Origin: Streptomyces inusitatus
Lineage (GTDB): Bacteria > Actinomycetota > Actinomycetes > Streptomycetales > Streptomycetaceae
Length of the DNA: 64,000 nucleotides
Assembly (NCBI RefSeq): GCF_014651115.1
Contig: NZ_BMWG01000006.1
Coordinates: forward strand, 1 to 64,000
Direction: 5' to 3'
Part shown: piece by piece, positions 43,904-53,700 of the stretch
Position numbering within the stretch: position 1 is the first letter of the stretch
Layout: the number at the start of each line of letters is the position of its first letter
Position numbers and translations under genes: made by a program
Notes under the pieces: generated by a model
What the model saw: the letters and a program-made list of their open reading frames with translations, nothing else
Database searches by the model: none
What the model was told of the DNA's origin: nothing

Positions 43904-44818
43904 TCAGCGCTTGCCGTTCCTCTTCAGGAGGTCGGCGACGATGTGGGTGGCCGCCGTGGCGAGGTGGGCGCGGGCGTCGGCGAGTTGGGACTCGGTGATG
44001 CCGTGGTCGCGGGCGGCGTCGCGGATGTCGTCGCGGAAGCGGTCGAGGAGGCGGTCGAGGTCGCGGGCGGGGTCGCCGGTGGAGTCGGTGGGGGTCCCGG
44101 GCCAGTCGGGGGCCGGGGCGGTGGGCTCGGGGGCCGGGGCGGGCTTGGCGGGCTTGGTGGTGAGGCCGGTCAGGTGGGCGGTGAGTTCGGAGAGGCCCTC
44201 GCGGACGCCGGTGGGCCAGTCGCCGCGGGCGAAGTGGTCCTGGACCTGGTCCTGGACCTGTTTGGCGATGCGCTGCATCTCGCGGCGGGCCTTGTCCTGG
44301 GCGTCCTTGGCCTGGCGGCGGGCCTGCTGGGCGTCCTCGCGGGCGCGGCGGGCCTGCTCCTGCCACTCATGGGTGACCTTGCGCCACTCCTCCTTCTCCT
44401 TGTCCTTCTCCTTCTCGGCGCGGGGGGAGGTGCGGGTCTCCGCCGCGGCGGCGCGCATCTCGTCGCGCAGCTTCCCGGCCGCGCCGCGTACGTCGTCGCG
44501 GATCTCGGCCGCCAGCTCGGAGACGGACTCCCGGATCTCCAGCTCCAGATCGGCGAGTTCGCCGCCGCGCCCGGCCAGCTCCTCGCGGCCCGCCTCGGTG
44601 ATCGAGTACACCTTGCGGCCGCCCTCGGTGGCGTGGGTGACCAGGCCCTCGGCCTCCAGCTTGGCGAGCCGGGGGTAGACCGTGCCCGCGGAGGGCGCGT
44701 ACAGGCCGTGGAAACGCTCCTCCAGGAGGCGGATCACCTCGTACCCGTGGCGAGGGGCCTCGTCCAGGAGCTTGAGCAGATACAGCCGCAGCCGGCCGTG
44801 GGCGAATACGGGAGGCAT
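43904..44818 (-). CDS. PadR-family regulator with long coiled-coil extension
   Basis: A 304-residue PadR protein. The winged helix is residues 8-75 (LRLYLLKLLDEAPRHGYEVIRLLEERFHGLYAPSAGTVYPRLAKLEAEGLV), then a long acidic/basic coiled coil (residues 85-190, rich in Glu, Arg, Lys, Gln) replaces the short C-terminal helix of typical PadR proteins, followed by a Pro/Ala linker (KPAPAPEPTAPAP) and another helical segment. It starts 2 nt after the stop of the DUF4097 gene. It likely represses that gene and itself. Confidence 0.86.
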   Translation of the reverse strand: MPPVFAHGRLRLYLLKLLDEAPRHGYEVIRLLEERFHGLYAPSAGTVYPRLAKLEAEGLVTHATEGGRKVYSITEAGREELAGRGGELADLELEIRESVSELAAEIRDDVRGAAGKLRDEMRAAAAETRTSPRAEKEKDKEKEEWRKVTHEWQEQARRAREDAQQARRQAKDAQDKARREMQRIAKQVQDQVQDHFARGDWPTGVREGLSELTAHLTGLTTKPAKPAPAPEPTAPAPDWPGTPTDSTGDPARDLDRLLDRFRDDIRDAARDHGITESQLADARAHLATAATHIVADLLKRNGKR

Positions 44819-44820
44819 GT

Positions 44821-45708
44821 TCAGAGCACCTTTCCGGGGGTCTCGTCGGTGCTGTCGGTGTCATCGGTGTCGTCGGCGGGCGGTCTGCGCAGCAGCGCGA
44901 TCGAGCCGGACATCGTGCTGGCGCGCAGGGTGCCGGTGCCCGCGCCGAGGGTGCCGGTGAGCTTCTTGGAGCCCCACTGGCCGCTGACCCGCAGATCGTC
45001 GAAGGCGTTGGAGAGAGCGCCGCTCGTGGTGTTCGCCTCCACCTTCGCGTCGGTGGGGTGCGGGAGCCGGATGGCGACCTCGCCGGTGACCGTGTTCAGC
45101 TTGATGTCGGCGGGGGTCGGTGTGGTGTCGCCGGTCGCCGCCAGGTCGATGAGCATGTCCCCGCTGACGGAGTCCGCCCGCACCCGGGAGCCCGCGCCGC
45201 CCTCGATGACGGTCAGATCGCCGGAGACCGACTGGTAGTTCAGCGGGCCCGTGACGGACTGGGCCTCCAGATTCCCGGAGACGGTCTCGGCGACGACCTC
45301 GCCCGAGAGCCGGACCAGTGTGGCGTCGCCGGTGACGCTGTGGACGGTGGTCCTCCCCCGGACGCCGGAGACGACCGCCGCCGCGCCGACCACGCCGACC
45401 TCGACGGAGGCCTCCGAGGGGACGGTGAGGGAGACCGTCACCTCACGGTCGCGGCCCTTCGGGTCGAGCCACTTGAGCCAGCCCTTCGCGGACAGATCGG
45501 GGTAGGAGACGGTCAGCGTCGAGCCGTCCTGGGTCACGGTCAGCGGCGGGCCCGAGATCCGGGAGACCTCCAGCCGGGCGGAGCCTTCCTCCGTGCCGAC
45601 GACATTGACCGTCCCATTGACGACATGCACCTGGAGCGCTGTCACCGGCTCGTCGAAGGTGAGCCTTCGGGCTTCGGCGACCTCCCACGTCGTCGTCGAC
45701 TCCGCCAT
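44821..45708 (-). CDS. DUF4097 beta-helix-like protein
   Basis: A 295-residue beta-rich protein of the DUF4097/DUF4098-type adhesin-like family: repeated strand motifs such as TTVHSVTGDATLVRLSGEVVAETVSGNLEAQSVTGPLNYQSVSGDLTVI, with a period of about 17-20 residues, indicate a right-handed beta-helix. No signal peptide is seen. Members are usually paired with PadR regulators and some are membrane-associated; the function is unknown. ATG 45708 has GGGGAGG upstream. It is transcribed with the PadR gene. Confidence 0.86.
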   Translation of the reverse strand: MAESTTTWEVAEARRLTFDEPVTALQVHVVNGTVNVVGTEEGSARLEVSRISGPPLTVTQDGSTLTVSYPDLSAKGWLKWLDPKGRDREVTVSLTVPSEASVEVGVVGAAAVVSGVRGRTTVHSVTGDATLVRLSGEVVAETVSGNLEAQSVTGPLNYQSVSGDLTVIEGGAGSRVRADSVSGDMLIDLAATGDTTPTPADIKLNTVTGEVAIRLPHPTDAKVEANTTSGALSNAFDDLRVSGQWGSKKLTGTLGAGTGTLRASTMSGSIALLRRPPADDTDDTDSTDETPGKVL

Positions 45709-45754
45709 GACGTTGACCTCCCCGTTGAACCGGACCGTATGGACCTCGACGCAA

Positions 45755-45789
45755 CATATCGCGTCTTCTGCTAGATACGATATATCGCG
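45755..45789 (-). promoter_or_regulatory. Candidate PadR operator upstream of the DUF4097 operon
   Basis: The region contains two copies of ATATCGCG (45756-45763, 45782-45789), the second inside a CGATATATCG palindrome (45778-45787). It is markedly AT-rich and 47-81 bases upstream of the start codon. PadR proteins bind short AT-rich dyads, so this is a plausible target. Confidence 0.6.
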
Positions 45790-45873
45790 AAGAGGGGATG
45801 TCAAGGAATCATCCGGCCACGGTTGACCCCCATAAGGCGTCATAGGCGGGCAAACTGCCCTAGCGTGAACCTC

Positions 45874-46689
45874 ATGAACGCGACACCCGTGGGCGCACTG
45901 CTGCTCTGCCGGGCCGAGCCCTCCACCGTGCGGCCGGCGGCCCATCTGCTGCGCGAGCGGCAGCTGCTCGCCCCGGCGGGCGACGACTGGAGTGTGCTCG
46001 TACCCGAGGGAAAGCCCTGGCGGGAGGCGGGGGAGCAGGTCGACAGGGTGCTGGCCGGATGGGCTTCGGCGGTCGCGGTGGCCACCAATCGGCCCACGCT
46101 GGCCCTGTGGTGGGACGCGGAGCGCGCCGGATTCACCCTCGCCTCGGGGTTTCGGCGGCCGGTCGGCTACGTATGGCTCGCGGACGGCACCCCGGCGGGC
46201 GAGAGCGAGGCCATGCACACCTTCGCCGCGCGCCTGGGGCTCGACCCCGTACTCGATGTGCAGTCGCTCGACCCGCTCACCAGGCCGGACACCGCCTCCG
46301 ACGCGCGGGCCCGGCTGCTGGGGCTGGTGGCGGTGCTGACCAGGGCCGGGCTGCGGCTGCCCCCGGGGCTGCTGCCCGGCGAACCGGGCGGGCGGCTGAG
46401 GGCGACGGCCAGGGCGCTGGGCGCGGAGACGGTGGAGTGGGCGGGGTGGCGCGACGCGGTACGGGCGGAGTTCCACGCCGTGGAGGAGGGACTCGACCAC
46501 TGGCTGAAGGAACGGGACGACCAGGACCGCGCCAGGACGCTGGGCGCGGTGCAGCTCGCGGCGGGAGTGCCGCTGGCGCTCTACGGGCTGCGGCGGGGCA
46601 GCGCGGGCTGGGTCGCGGCGGGGGCGGTGCTGATGCTGAACGGGGCGGTGGCGCTGCGCCGGCTGCCCTGGGCCAAGCCGATCGCCTGA
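45874..46689 (+). CDS. Conserved hypothetical protein with C-terminal hydrophobic helices
   Basis: A 271-residue protein I do not recognise. The N-terminal 200 residues are soluble alpha/beta (TVRPAAHLLRERQLLAPAGDDWSVLVPEGKPWREAGEQVDRVLAGWA, later FGFRRPVGYVWLADG-like strand), and the last 45 contain two hydrophobic helices (LAAGVPLALYGL and WVAAGAVLMLNGAVAL) suggesting a membrane hairpin. Start ATG 45874 lacks a ribosome site; a GTG at 45865 is in frame. It is divergent from the DUF4097 operon and may share the AT-rich control region. Confidence 0.72.
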   Translation: MNATPVGALLLCRAEPSTVRPAAHLLRERQLLAPAGDDWSVLVPEGKPWREAGEQVDRVLAGWASAVAVATNRPTLALWWDAERAGFTLASGFRRPVGYVWLADGTPAGESEAMHTFAARLGLDPVLDVQSLDPLTRPDTASDARARLLGLVAVLTRAGLRLPPGLLPGEPGGRLRATARALGAETVEWAGWRDAVRAEFHAVEEGLDHWLKERDDQDRARTLGAVQLAAGVPLALYGLRRGSAGWVAAGAVLMLNGAVALRRLPWAKPIA

Positions 46690-46732
46690 GCCGGGGCAGC
46701 CGGGCGCTACCGGGAGCTACGCCCTCAGGGGC

Positions 46733-46918
46733 TCAGTCCTCGTCCTCGTCCTCGTCGTCCAGCCGGGCGAGCCAGGTGGCCAGCCGCTCGACCGGGACCT
46801 CGAAGTCGGGGTTCAGATCGACGAAGGTGCGGAGCTGCTCGGCGAGCCACTCGAAGGTGACCTCTTCCTCGCCGCGCCGCTTCTCCAGCTCCTCGATGCC
46901 ACGATCGGTGAAGTACAA
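46733..46918 (-). CDS. Small acidic protein, DUF6104-like
   Basis: A 61-residue protein nearly invariant among Streptomyces (from memory; DUF6104). It is amphipathic helical with a strongly acidic end (LDDEDEDED). It starts at a TTG (46918) with AGGAG six bases upstream; no better start exists in frame. Function unknown. Confidence 0.85.
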   Translation of the reverse strand: MYFTDRGIEELEKRRGEEEVTFEWLAEQLRTFVDLNPDFEVPVERLATWLARLDDEDEDED

Positions 46919-47100
46919 GACATGCTCCTGGGACGGGTGGGGGACTACCTCCTCAGCCTACGGCGACTTCGGGCCCCGCCGGGAGGCCGGAGGCGGACCG
47001 GGACGGAGCCCGGACGGCGTTCGCCGTTCAGAGCGCCCCCAGGTGCGGTACGTACTGGGGGAGGGCAGGCCCCAGTTGGCCGTCGAGGACGGGGGACACC

Positions 47101-47616
47101 GTGGACGGACGCGTGCGGCGGATCGAGCTTCCCGGGGGCGCGGTGGTGCACGCCCGGCTCTCCGGCTCCGGCGGGGGGTACGGCGAGGACGACGAGGACG
47201 TGGGGTTCGCCGACCAGGCGGCGGCGCGGGTCCGCCAGCTCGACGAGCTGATCCGGGGCGTCGGCGAGACCGTGCTGGCGTCCGCCGTGGCCGCGCGGCC
47301 CGACGAGGCGAGCGTCTCCTTCGGGGTGGAGCTGACCGTACAGTCCGGCGCGGCCCTCGCGGTGCTGGCGGCGGGAGAGGCGAAGGCCTCCGTCCAGGTC
47401 ACCCTGGTCTGGTATCTGGGCGAGCAGCCGGGGTACGCGCCGTACGGCAGACCCCCGCGCCCGCCGGCCGCCGCGCCACCGCCGCCTGCCGCGCCGCCGT
47501 CACCGCCGCCCACCCCCCAGGCTCCGCCCCGGCCGTCCGCGCCCCCGCAGAACCCGCAGAACCCGCAGAACCCGCAGAACCCCCAGAACCCGCCGAACCC
47601 CCAGACCGCGCCATGA
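47101..47616 (+). CDS. TRYPCO1-type (CU044_2847 family) protein of the trypsin/MoxR system
   Basis: A 171-residue protein. Residues 1-110 form a small beta-rich domain (RRIELPGGAVVHARLSG, ASVSFGVELTVQSGAALAVLAAGEAKASVQVTLVW), the trypsin-co-occurring domain 1 found next to trypsin-like proteases in NTP-dependent conflict systems. Residues 115-171 are a Pro-rich tail ending in several PQN repeats encoded by 9-bp tandem repeats. The GTG start at 47101 follows GGGGGA. Its stop overlaps the start of the protease gene (ATGA), tying its synthesis to the protease. Probably a substrate, inhibitor or specificity factor for that protease; this is inference. Confidence 0.85.
   Translation: MDGRVRRIELPGGAVVHARLSGSGGGYGEDDEDVGFADQAAARVRQLDELIRGVGETVLASAVAARPDEASVSFGVELTVQSGAALAVLAAGEAKASVQVTLVWYLGEQPGYAPYGRPPRPPAAAPPPPAAPPSPPPTPQAPPRPSAPPQNPQNPQNPQNPQNPPNPQTAP
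47548..47601 (+). repeat. 9-bp tandem repeats (CAGAACCCG type) in the TRYPCO1 gene tail
   Basis: Six near-identical 9-base units, from CAGAACCCG at 47548 to a CCGAACCCC at 47593-47601, encode Gln-Asn-Pro repeats. Being a multiple of 3, copy-number change would lengthen or shorten the tail without a frameshift. Confidence 0.9.
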
Positions 47617-49604
47617 CAGACGCCGACCCGGTCATCGACGCCCTCACCCGGGCCGCGACCGTCCACCTCCACGCCCCGGGCGTCGCCGACGGGCCGCACG
47701 CCCTGTGGGGCAGCGGCTTCTTCGTCGCCCCCGGATGGATCCTGACCTGCGCCCATGTCCTCGCCCCGCAGCTGCGCGGCGACCGGGCGCTGGTCTTCGG
47801 CGTCACCGGCAGCGAGGTGAACGGCGGCAGGCCGCTCGCCGCCCGGCTCGAACGCTGGCTGCTCGACGGCGACCCCCGCCCCGAGCAGCGCGTCCCCGTC
47901 GAACAGGACCTCGCGCTCGTCCGGATCATGGAGGACGGCGTCGAGCACGAGTGCGTCTGGCTCACCGACCGGACCGACCACCCCGGCGGGCGCGGCGTCG
48001 TCCAGGGCTACCGCCCCGAGGACGGCGGGCGGCCCGTCCGCTGGAAGGCCACCGCGAAGATCAACGGCTTCGACGACGACTACGGCCTGCGCTTCCGCCC
48101 CGAGGCCGAGTTCCCCAAGGGCGGCTCCGGCTCCCCCGTGCTCGACGTCCACACCGGCGCGGTCGTCGGCGTCCTCAAGTCCCGGCGCACCGGGCGCGAC
48201 GGCGGCATGGCCATCGCCGCGACCGCGCTGCGCCGCTTCGGACCCCTCTACCAGCCGCTGATGGCCGCGCACGACCGCTGGCACGGCCTCTCCCCGAAGA
48301 TCACCGGGCACAACTGGACCGAGCGCCAGCAGCAGCTCCCCGGCGCGGGCGTGCACACCGGCGGCGACCAGTGGAGCCCCCGCGACCGCCGCGAGGCCCT
48401 CTCCCTGCTGGCCCGGGTCGCCCCGCCGGACGGCATCCGGCCCGTCGTGGAACTCGCCAAGAAGGCCCGGGGCGGCGTCGCCGCACCCCCCGGCCAGCTC
48501 CTCCCGTACGCCTGGCGCGACGGCCACGGACTCCTGTACGAGGCCGGGCAGCCGGTCGCCGCGATCGCCGCGCTCCACTACCTCCAGCTGGTCGTCGAGT
48601 ACGAACGCGGGCGCGGCGGCGAGCCCGCCCCGCTCGCCGAGTGGGTCGCCCGGCGGCTCCAGGACGTGCCCCGGATCGTGCACACCGTGGTCACCCAGGC
48701 CACCCTGCCCGCCGGCATCGGCCGCCCGCTCGCCCCCGGCGGCGGCCGGCACCGGATCGTGGTCCGCTACCCCCGGCCGGGCGACGGCTCGGCCGTGGTC
48801 ATCGTGGAGCTGGAGCGCGTCATCGCGGCCGCCGCCGTCCGCTTCTACTGGCGGATCCGCGTCGACGACGGCCACGATCTGAACGAGCCGCTCCACGAGG
48901 AGCAGACCGGCGAGGGCATCCCGCCCGAACAGCTCGTACGGAGACTGCGCGAACCGCTCGCCGAGGTCTTCGCGCTGGTGGACGCGCCCGGTGCGCCCGC
49001 CCCGCTGGAAGTCGCGCTCCCCGCCGACCACTTCGACACCGCCGTGCACCGCTGGCAGCTCACCGAGATGGCGCGGCTCCATCAACCGGCGTATGTCGGC
49101 GTACGGCGGATGGTGGTGCTGCGCGATATCGCCAGACGAGGTGAACCGGACAGTGTCTGGGTGCGCCGCTGGCGCGCGATGGAGCGCGCCGGAGCCCCGA
49201 CCGCGCTGCGCACGCCCCCGCACCGACAGGTCCCCAGACTCCGCCACTTCGAGGGCACGGCGCCCTCCGCCGTACCGGTGCTGTGCCGGCCCGCCGGCAG
49301 CGGAGTGGGCCGGCGGGCGATGGGCATGGCCCTGGAGACCGGGCACGCGGTGGCGCTCTGGCACACCGACGGCCACCCCGAGCAAGGCTGCGCCGACTTC
49401 TGCGAACGGCTCCACGACGGCGCGGCGCGCTTCCTCGCCCAGGCCGCCGACATCCTCGAACTCCCCGAACGGCTGCGCCGCGTCCGGGACGACATCAGCG
49501 GATCGCGGAACGGCGGACACTGGGCGGAGGGCGTCGCCATGCTCTACGACGACCCCGGCCGGCCGCTCCCCGCCGACGAGGACGGACCCGTCGACTCCCC
49601 ATGA
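47613..49604 (+). CDS. Trypsin-like protease fused to VMAP-like region
   Basis: A 663-residue two-part protein. Residues 10-210 are a trypsin-fold (S1/S6-like) serine protease with the triad His48 (TCAHV), Asp99 (EQDLALV) and Ser172 (KGGSGSP). No signal peptide exists, so it acts inside the cell. After a linker, residues 270-660 resemble the C-terminal VMAP (vWA-MoxR-associated protein) region (SLLARVAPPDGIRPVVELAKKA, later LRDIARRGEPDSVWVRRWRAM and PAGSGVGRRAMGMALETGHAVALWH). The fusion suggests a protease switched by the adjacent MoxR ATPase. ATG 47613 overlaps the upstream stop. The MoxR gene follows after 136 bases. Confidence 0.87.
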   Translation: MTDADPVIDALTRAATVHLHAPGVADGPHALWGSGFFVAPGWILTCAHVLAPQLRGDRALVFGVTGSEVNGGRPLAARLERWLLDGDPRPEQRVPVEQDLALVRIMEDGVEHECVWLTDRTDHPGGRGVVQGYRPEDGGRPVRWKATAKINGFDDDYGLRFRPEAEFPKGGSGSPVLDVHTGAVVGVLKSRRTGRDGGMAIAATALRRFGPLYQPLMAAHDRWHGLSPKITGHNWTERQQQLPGAGVHTGGDQWSPRDRREALSLLARVAPPDGIRPVVELAKKARGGVAAPPGQLLPYAWRDGHGLLYEAGQPVAAIAALHYLQLVVEYERGRGGEPAPLAEWVARRLQDVPRIVHTVVTQATLPAGIGRPLAPGGGRHRIVVRYPRPGDGSAVVIVELERVIAAAAVRFYWRIRVDDGHDLNEPLHEEQTGEGIPPEQLVRRLREPLAEVFALVDAPGAPAPLEVALPADHFDTAVHRWQLTEMARLHQPAYVGVRRMVVLRDIARRGEPDSVWVRRWRAMERAGAPTALRTPPHRQVPRLRHFEGTAPSAVPVLCRPAGSGVGRRAMGMALETGHAVALWHTDGHPEQGCADFCERLHDGAARFLAQAADILELPERLRRVRDDISGSRNGGHWAEGVAMLYDDPGRPLPADEDGPVDSP

Positions 49605-49740
49605 GGAGGGAGGCATTCCTAATGGAGAGACGTACGAGAGATCGCCGCCGACGGCCATGGGACGCCGACGGCCTGGGTACATATCCGGCGTTGTCCGCCA
49701 CCGGTTCACCGACCCACCGGCCGTCAACGAGGAGCGAGCG

Positions 49741-50751
49741 ATGGACGACTGGCTGATCTACCGGGGCGTCGGCGCTCCGGACCCCGACCGCATCCACACC
49801 CTCCCGCCGCCCCCGCCCTGGCGCGCCTTCTCCGGGGAGCCGCTGCCCGACCCCGTACCCCCGATCGACGCCTCCTCCACCCGCCGGCTCGGCTCCCGGG
49901 TCAGCGCCCCGCCCGCGCAGGACGCCCGGGCGCTCGACCTCATCAACGCCGCGCTCTATTTGCGCCGCCCCCTGCTCGTCACCGGGGAACCCGGCTCGGG
50001 GAAGTCCACACTCGCGCACTCGGTCGCCTATGAACTGGGTCTCGGCCGCGTCCTCCAGTGGCCCGTCGTCAGCCGCACCGAGCTGAAGGACGGCCTCTAC
50101 ACCTACGACGCCATAGGCAGGCTCCAGGACGCCCAGCTCGCCGAGCGCGAGCAGCGCGAACCCGACGACATCGGGCGCTACATCCGGCTCGGACCGCTGG
50201 GCACCGCGCTGCTGCCCACCCGGCGGCCCCGCGTCCTGCTCATCGACGAACTCGACAAGAGCGACATCGACCTCCCCAACGATCTGCTCAATGTGGTCGA
50301 GGAGGGCGAATTCGCCCTCCCCGAGCTGGAGCGCGCCGCCGACCGGCCCGGCCAGCGCGAGGTCCACGTCCTCAGCCACGACGGCCGCCGGGTGCCGGTC
50401 CGCGACGGCCGGGTCCGCTGCCACGCCTTCCCCTTCGTCGTCATGACCAGCAACGGCGAGCGCGACTTCCCCGCCCCCCTGCTGCGCCGCTGCATCCATC
50501 TCCATCTGGACCCGCCGCGCGACGAACGGCTCGCCGCGATGGTGCAGGCGCACTTCGGAGCCGGGGCCGACGAGGGGAACCTCGATCTGATCAGCCGCTT
50601 CACCAGCGAGGACGGCGACGGAGAACTCCGGCCGACCGACCAGCTGCTGAACGCGATCTACCTCACCCAGCACACCGTCCGGACGGATCCGGCGCGCCGC
50701 GAGGAGATCGCCGGCCTGCTGATGCGCCCCCTCGACACCCGCCAGCGGTGA
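49741..50751 (+). CDS. MoxR-type AAA+ ATPase of the trypsin/VMAP system
   Basis: A 336-residue AAA+ ATPase. Walker A is GEPGSGKST (82-90), Walker B LLIDELDKSD (166-175), sensor 1 FVVMTSNGER, and arginine finger region LLRRCIHLHL. It is of the MoxR/helix-2-insert group, which remodels partner proteins together with vWA domain proteins. The 60 N-terminal residues are a Pro-rich extension. ATG 49741 with GAGGAG upstream is preferred; the frame stays open into the intergenic region. Its stop overlaps the GTG of the SAV_2336-type gene. Confidence 0.92.
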   Translation: MDDWLIYRGVGAPDPDRIHTLPPPPPWRAFSGEPLPDPVPPIDASSTRRLGSRVSAPPAQDARALDLINAALYLRRPLLVTGEPGSGKSTLAHSVAYELGLGRVLQWPVVSRTELKDGLYTYDAIGRLQDAQLAEREQREPDDIGRYIRLGPLGTALLPTRRPRVLLIDELDKSDIDLPNDLLNVVEEGEFALPELERAADRPGQREVHVLSHDGRRVPVRDGRVRCHAFPFVVMTSNGERDFPAPLLRRCIHLHLDPPRDERLAAMVQAHFGAGADEGNLDLISRFTSEDGDGELRPTDQLLNAIYLTQHTVRTDPARREEIAGLLMRPLDTRQR

Positions 50752-53700
50752 CCGCGATGCCCCCGCCGGGAGACGCCGCCCGCCCGTCCGTGCCGTCCGT
50801 GCCGTCCGTGCCCGAAGCACCCCTCGTCGCGCTCGTCGCCCGGCTGCGCGAGGCCGAGCTGGCCCCCACCGCCGAGGAGATGGCCGACGCGCTCTGGCTG
50901 GCACGGTACGTACCCCCCGCGCCGCCCGCCGTCGGACCCCCGCCCCACCCGACGGGACGGACGGCGGACGGCGGCGGCGAACAGCCCCCGCCCGGCGGAC
51001 CCGAACCGGGCGGCGCCCCCGCCTTCCCCGCGCCGCCCGCGCCCCGCTCACGGGTCGGGCTCTACGCCTCCGCCCGGTCGGCCGCCGCCCACGGCGTCCT
51101 CCCCGACCGGGCGATGCGCCGCGTCCCCGTGCCCGCGCCCGCCGCCCTGCCCGACGGCCCCGCGCTGGAGCGCTCCCTGCGCCCCCTCCAGCGCTACCGC
51201 TCCCCGATGCGCCCGGTCCGCCGCGAACTCGACGAGAGCGCCACCGCCGACCACGCCGCCGACACCGGCCTCGTCGTCCCCGTCCTGTCCACCGTCCGCC
51301 GCCGCGAGGCCCGGATCGCCCTCGTCATGGACGAGTCAAGCTCCAACGCGGTCTGGGGCGACGCCCTCGAAGAGCTGCGCCAGGTCTGCGAGCGCGCCGG
51401 AGCCTTCCGCGAGATCGCCGTCCACCGCATCCGCCCGGACGACCCGCCCCCCACCCAGCTCGGCGACCCCACCGGACGGCAGCTCACCCTCGTACTCAGC
51501 GACTGCGCCGGACCGATGTGGCGCAGCGGCCGGATGCAGCGGCTGCTCCACACCTGGGCCTCGACTGCGCCCGTCGCCGTCGTCCAGCCGCTGCCGCAGC
51601 GCATGTGGGGCCGCACCCATCTGCCCGCCGTCCCCGGACTCCTCAGACGCCGGGAGGGGCCCGCCGGACGGCTGGAGTTCACCCCCGGGCGCGGCACCCC
51701 CGTACCCCGGGGCCTGCCCGTCCCCGTGCTCGCCCTGCGCCGCACCTCCTTCGAGGCATGGACCAGGCTGATCGCGGGCGCGACCGGCCAGACCCTCGGC
51801 GCCGCCGCCGGGATCGTGCTCCGCCGCCACCAGCCCGCGACCGCCCGCCCCCGCCACACCCGGCGCGTCGCCCCCGCCGAGCGGGTCAGGGCCTTCCGCC
51901 GCAGCGCCTCCCCGGCCGCCGCCCAGCTCGCCGTCTATCTCTCCGCCGTCCCGCTGACCCTGCCGGTGATGCGGCTCGTCCAGCGCGCCATGCTCGCCCG
52001 CAGCGGCCCCGACGTCCTCGCCGAAGTCCTCCTCAGCGGACTCCTGCGGCGCGAGGACCCCGACCCCGCCACCGCCTTCGACGACGACACCGCCCCCTCC
52101 TACGCCTTCCTCGACGGCGTACGGGAAGAACTCCTGGAGCGGCTCGGCGCGGGCAGCGCGGCACTGGTCCTCAAACACAGCTCGGAGTACGTCGAGTCCC
52201 GCTACGGCCGCACCGTGCGCAACTTCCCCGCCATGGCCGCCGCCTTCCTCACCGGCTCCGTCGACCCGCGTCCCACCGGCCCCACCGGCCCCGACTCCCA
52301 CCGGCTGTGGCCCTTCGCCCAGGTCTCCGCCCAGGTGCTGCGCAGCCTCGGCGGCGGAAACCGGCCCGCCGCACCGCCCGCCCGGCTGCCGAGCGAGGGC
52401 CCCGCCGGGCTGGTCGCCAGGGCCCGCGCCTGCCTCGCGCACTTCGGCGAGCACGGCACCGTACGGGACCTGGACGCCGCGATCCGCCTCCTCGGCTCGG
52501 CGACCCAGGCCGAGCGGCGCACCACCGAGCGCGCCGGGCTCTACGACGAACTCGCCGACGCGCTGCTCCGCCGCTGGCTGGTGCGCCCGCTGCCGGAGGA
52601 TCTGCCCGAGGCGCTCGACGCCGCGCAGAACGCGATCTCCGGCGGCCCGCCCAGGGCCCATCTCACCCTCGCCAGGGTCCTGGAAGCACTCGCCGAGGAC
52701 GTCGCCGGCGGCCGGCTCAGCCCCAAACTGGTCCCCGAGTGGGCCTGGATGCAGGCGGGCGAAGAACCGGAACCCGTCGCCGCCGTCCTTCTCTCGGCCG
52801 CCGACGCGGCCCTCGCCGAGCTGACCGACGCCCCGCCCGGCTCCCCCGGCGGCCTGCGCGAATCGGCCGCCACCGCCCGCATCCGGGTACTGCGCCGCCT
52901 CGCCGTCCTCGGCGCGCCCCACGCCCTGCGCGGCCCCGCCGCCCCCGGCGACTGGTTCACCCAGCTGATGACCACCGCCCTCGGCGTCGTACGCCTCCTC
53001 GTCGAGGCGGGCCTCCCCGACCCCCTGGCCGACCTCCGCACCGACGAGCGCCATGAGTCCGCCCTGCTCGTCCGGGGCGCGCTCCACCTCGAACTCGCCC
53101 GCCACCACCGGGGCGAAGGCCCCGTCCCACCGGCCCGGCAGGACCCGGCGGCGGCGCGCGCCCACGCGGAGCGCGCCGGGGACGATCTGTACACCGGCAT
53201 CGACGGCATCGACTGGGACGCCGTCGACCAGCGGGAGCTGTGCCGCGCCTGGCTCGACTACGCCGACGCCATCGAGTTCGCCGACGAACGCCCCGACGAC
53301 GACACCAGACTCCGCATACTCCAGGCCCTGGACCAGGCCCGCCGCAATGTCGGCCACGACGAGGCGGCCCAGGCCCACATCCTGCTGCGCATGGCCCGCC
53401 TCCTCGAACAGCGCTACACCGCCACCGGGAGCTGGTCCCACCGCGACTCCGCGATCGCCGCCTGGACCGAGGCCCTGCCCCTGCTGCCCCGCGCCGACCC
53501 GGGGCGTACGGCGGTGCTCACCGCGCTCGGCCGGCAGTTGACCGAACGCGGCGCGGACAAGGACGCGCCCGCCGACGTCCACACGGCGGTACGGGTGCTG
53601 CGCACCGCGATCGCCGCGACCGCCGCCGCCGACCCGGAGCTGCCGCGCCGCCGGGCGCTGCTGGGCCAGGCGTACATCGAACGCTTCCGCGCCCAGGGCC

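Noticed and set aside
47548..47601. Tandem 9-bp repeats as a CRISPR array
   Set aside because: Units are 9 bp without spacers and in frame with the CDS; no cas genes are present.
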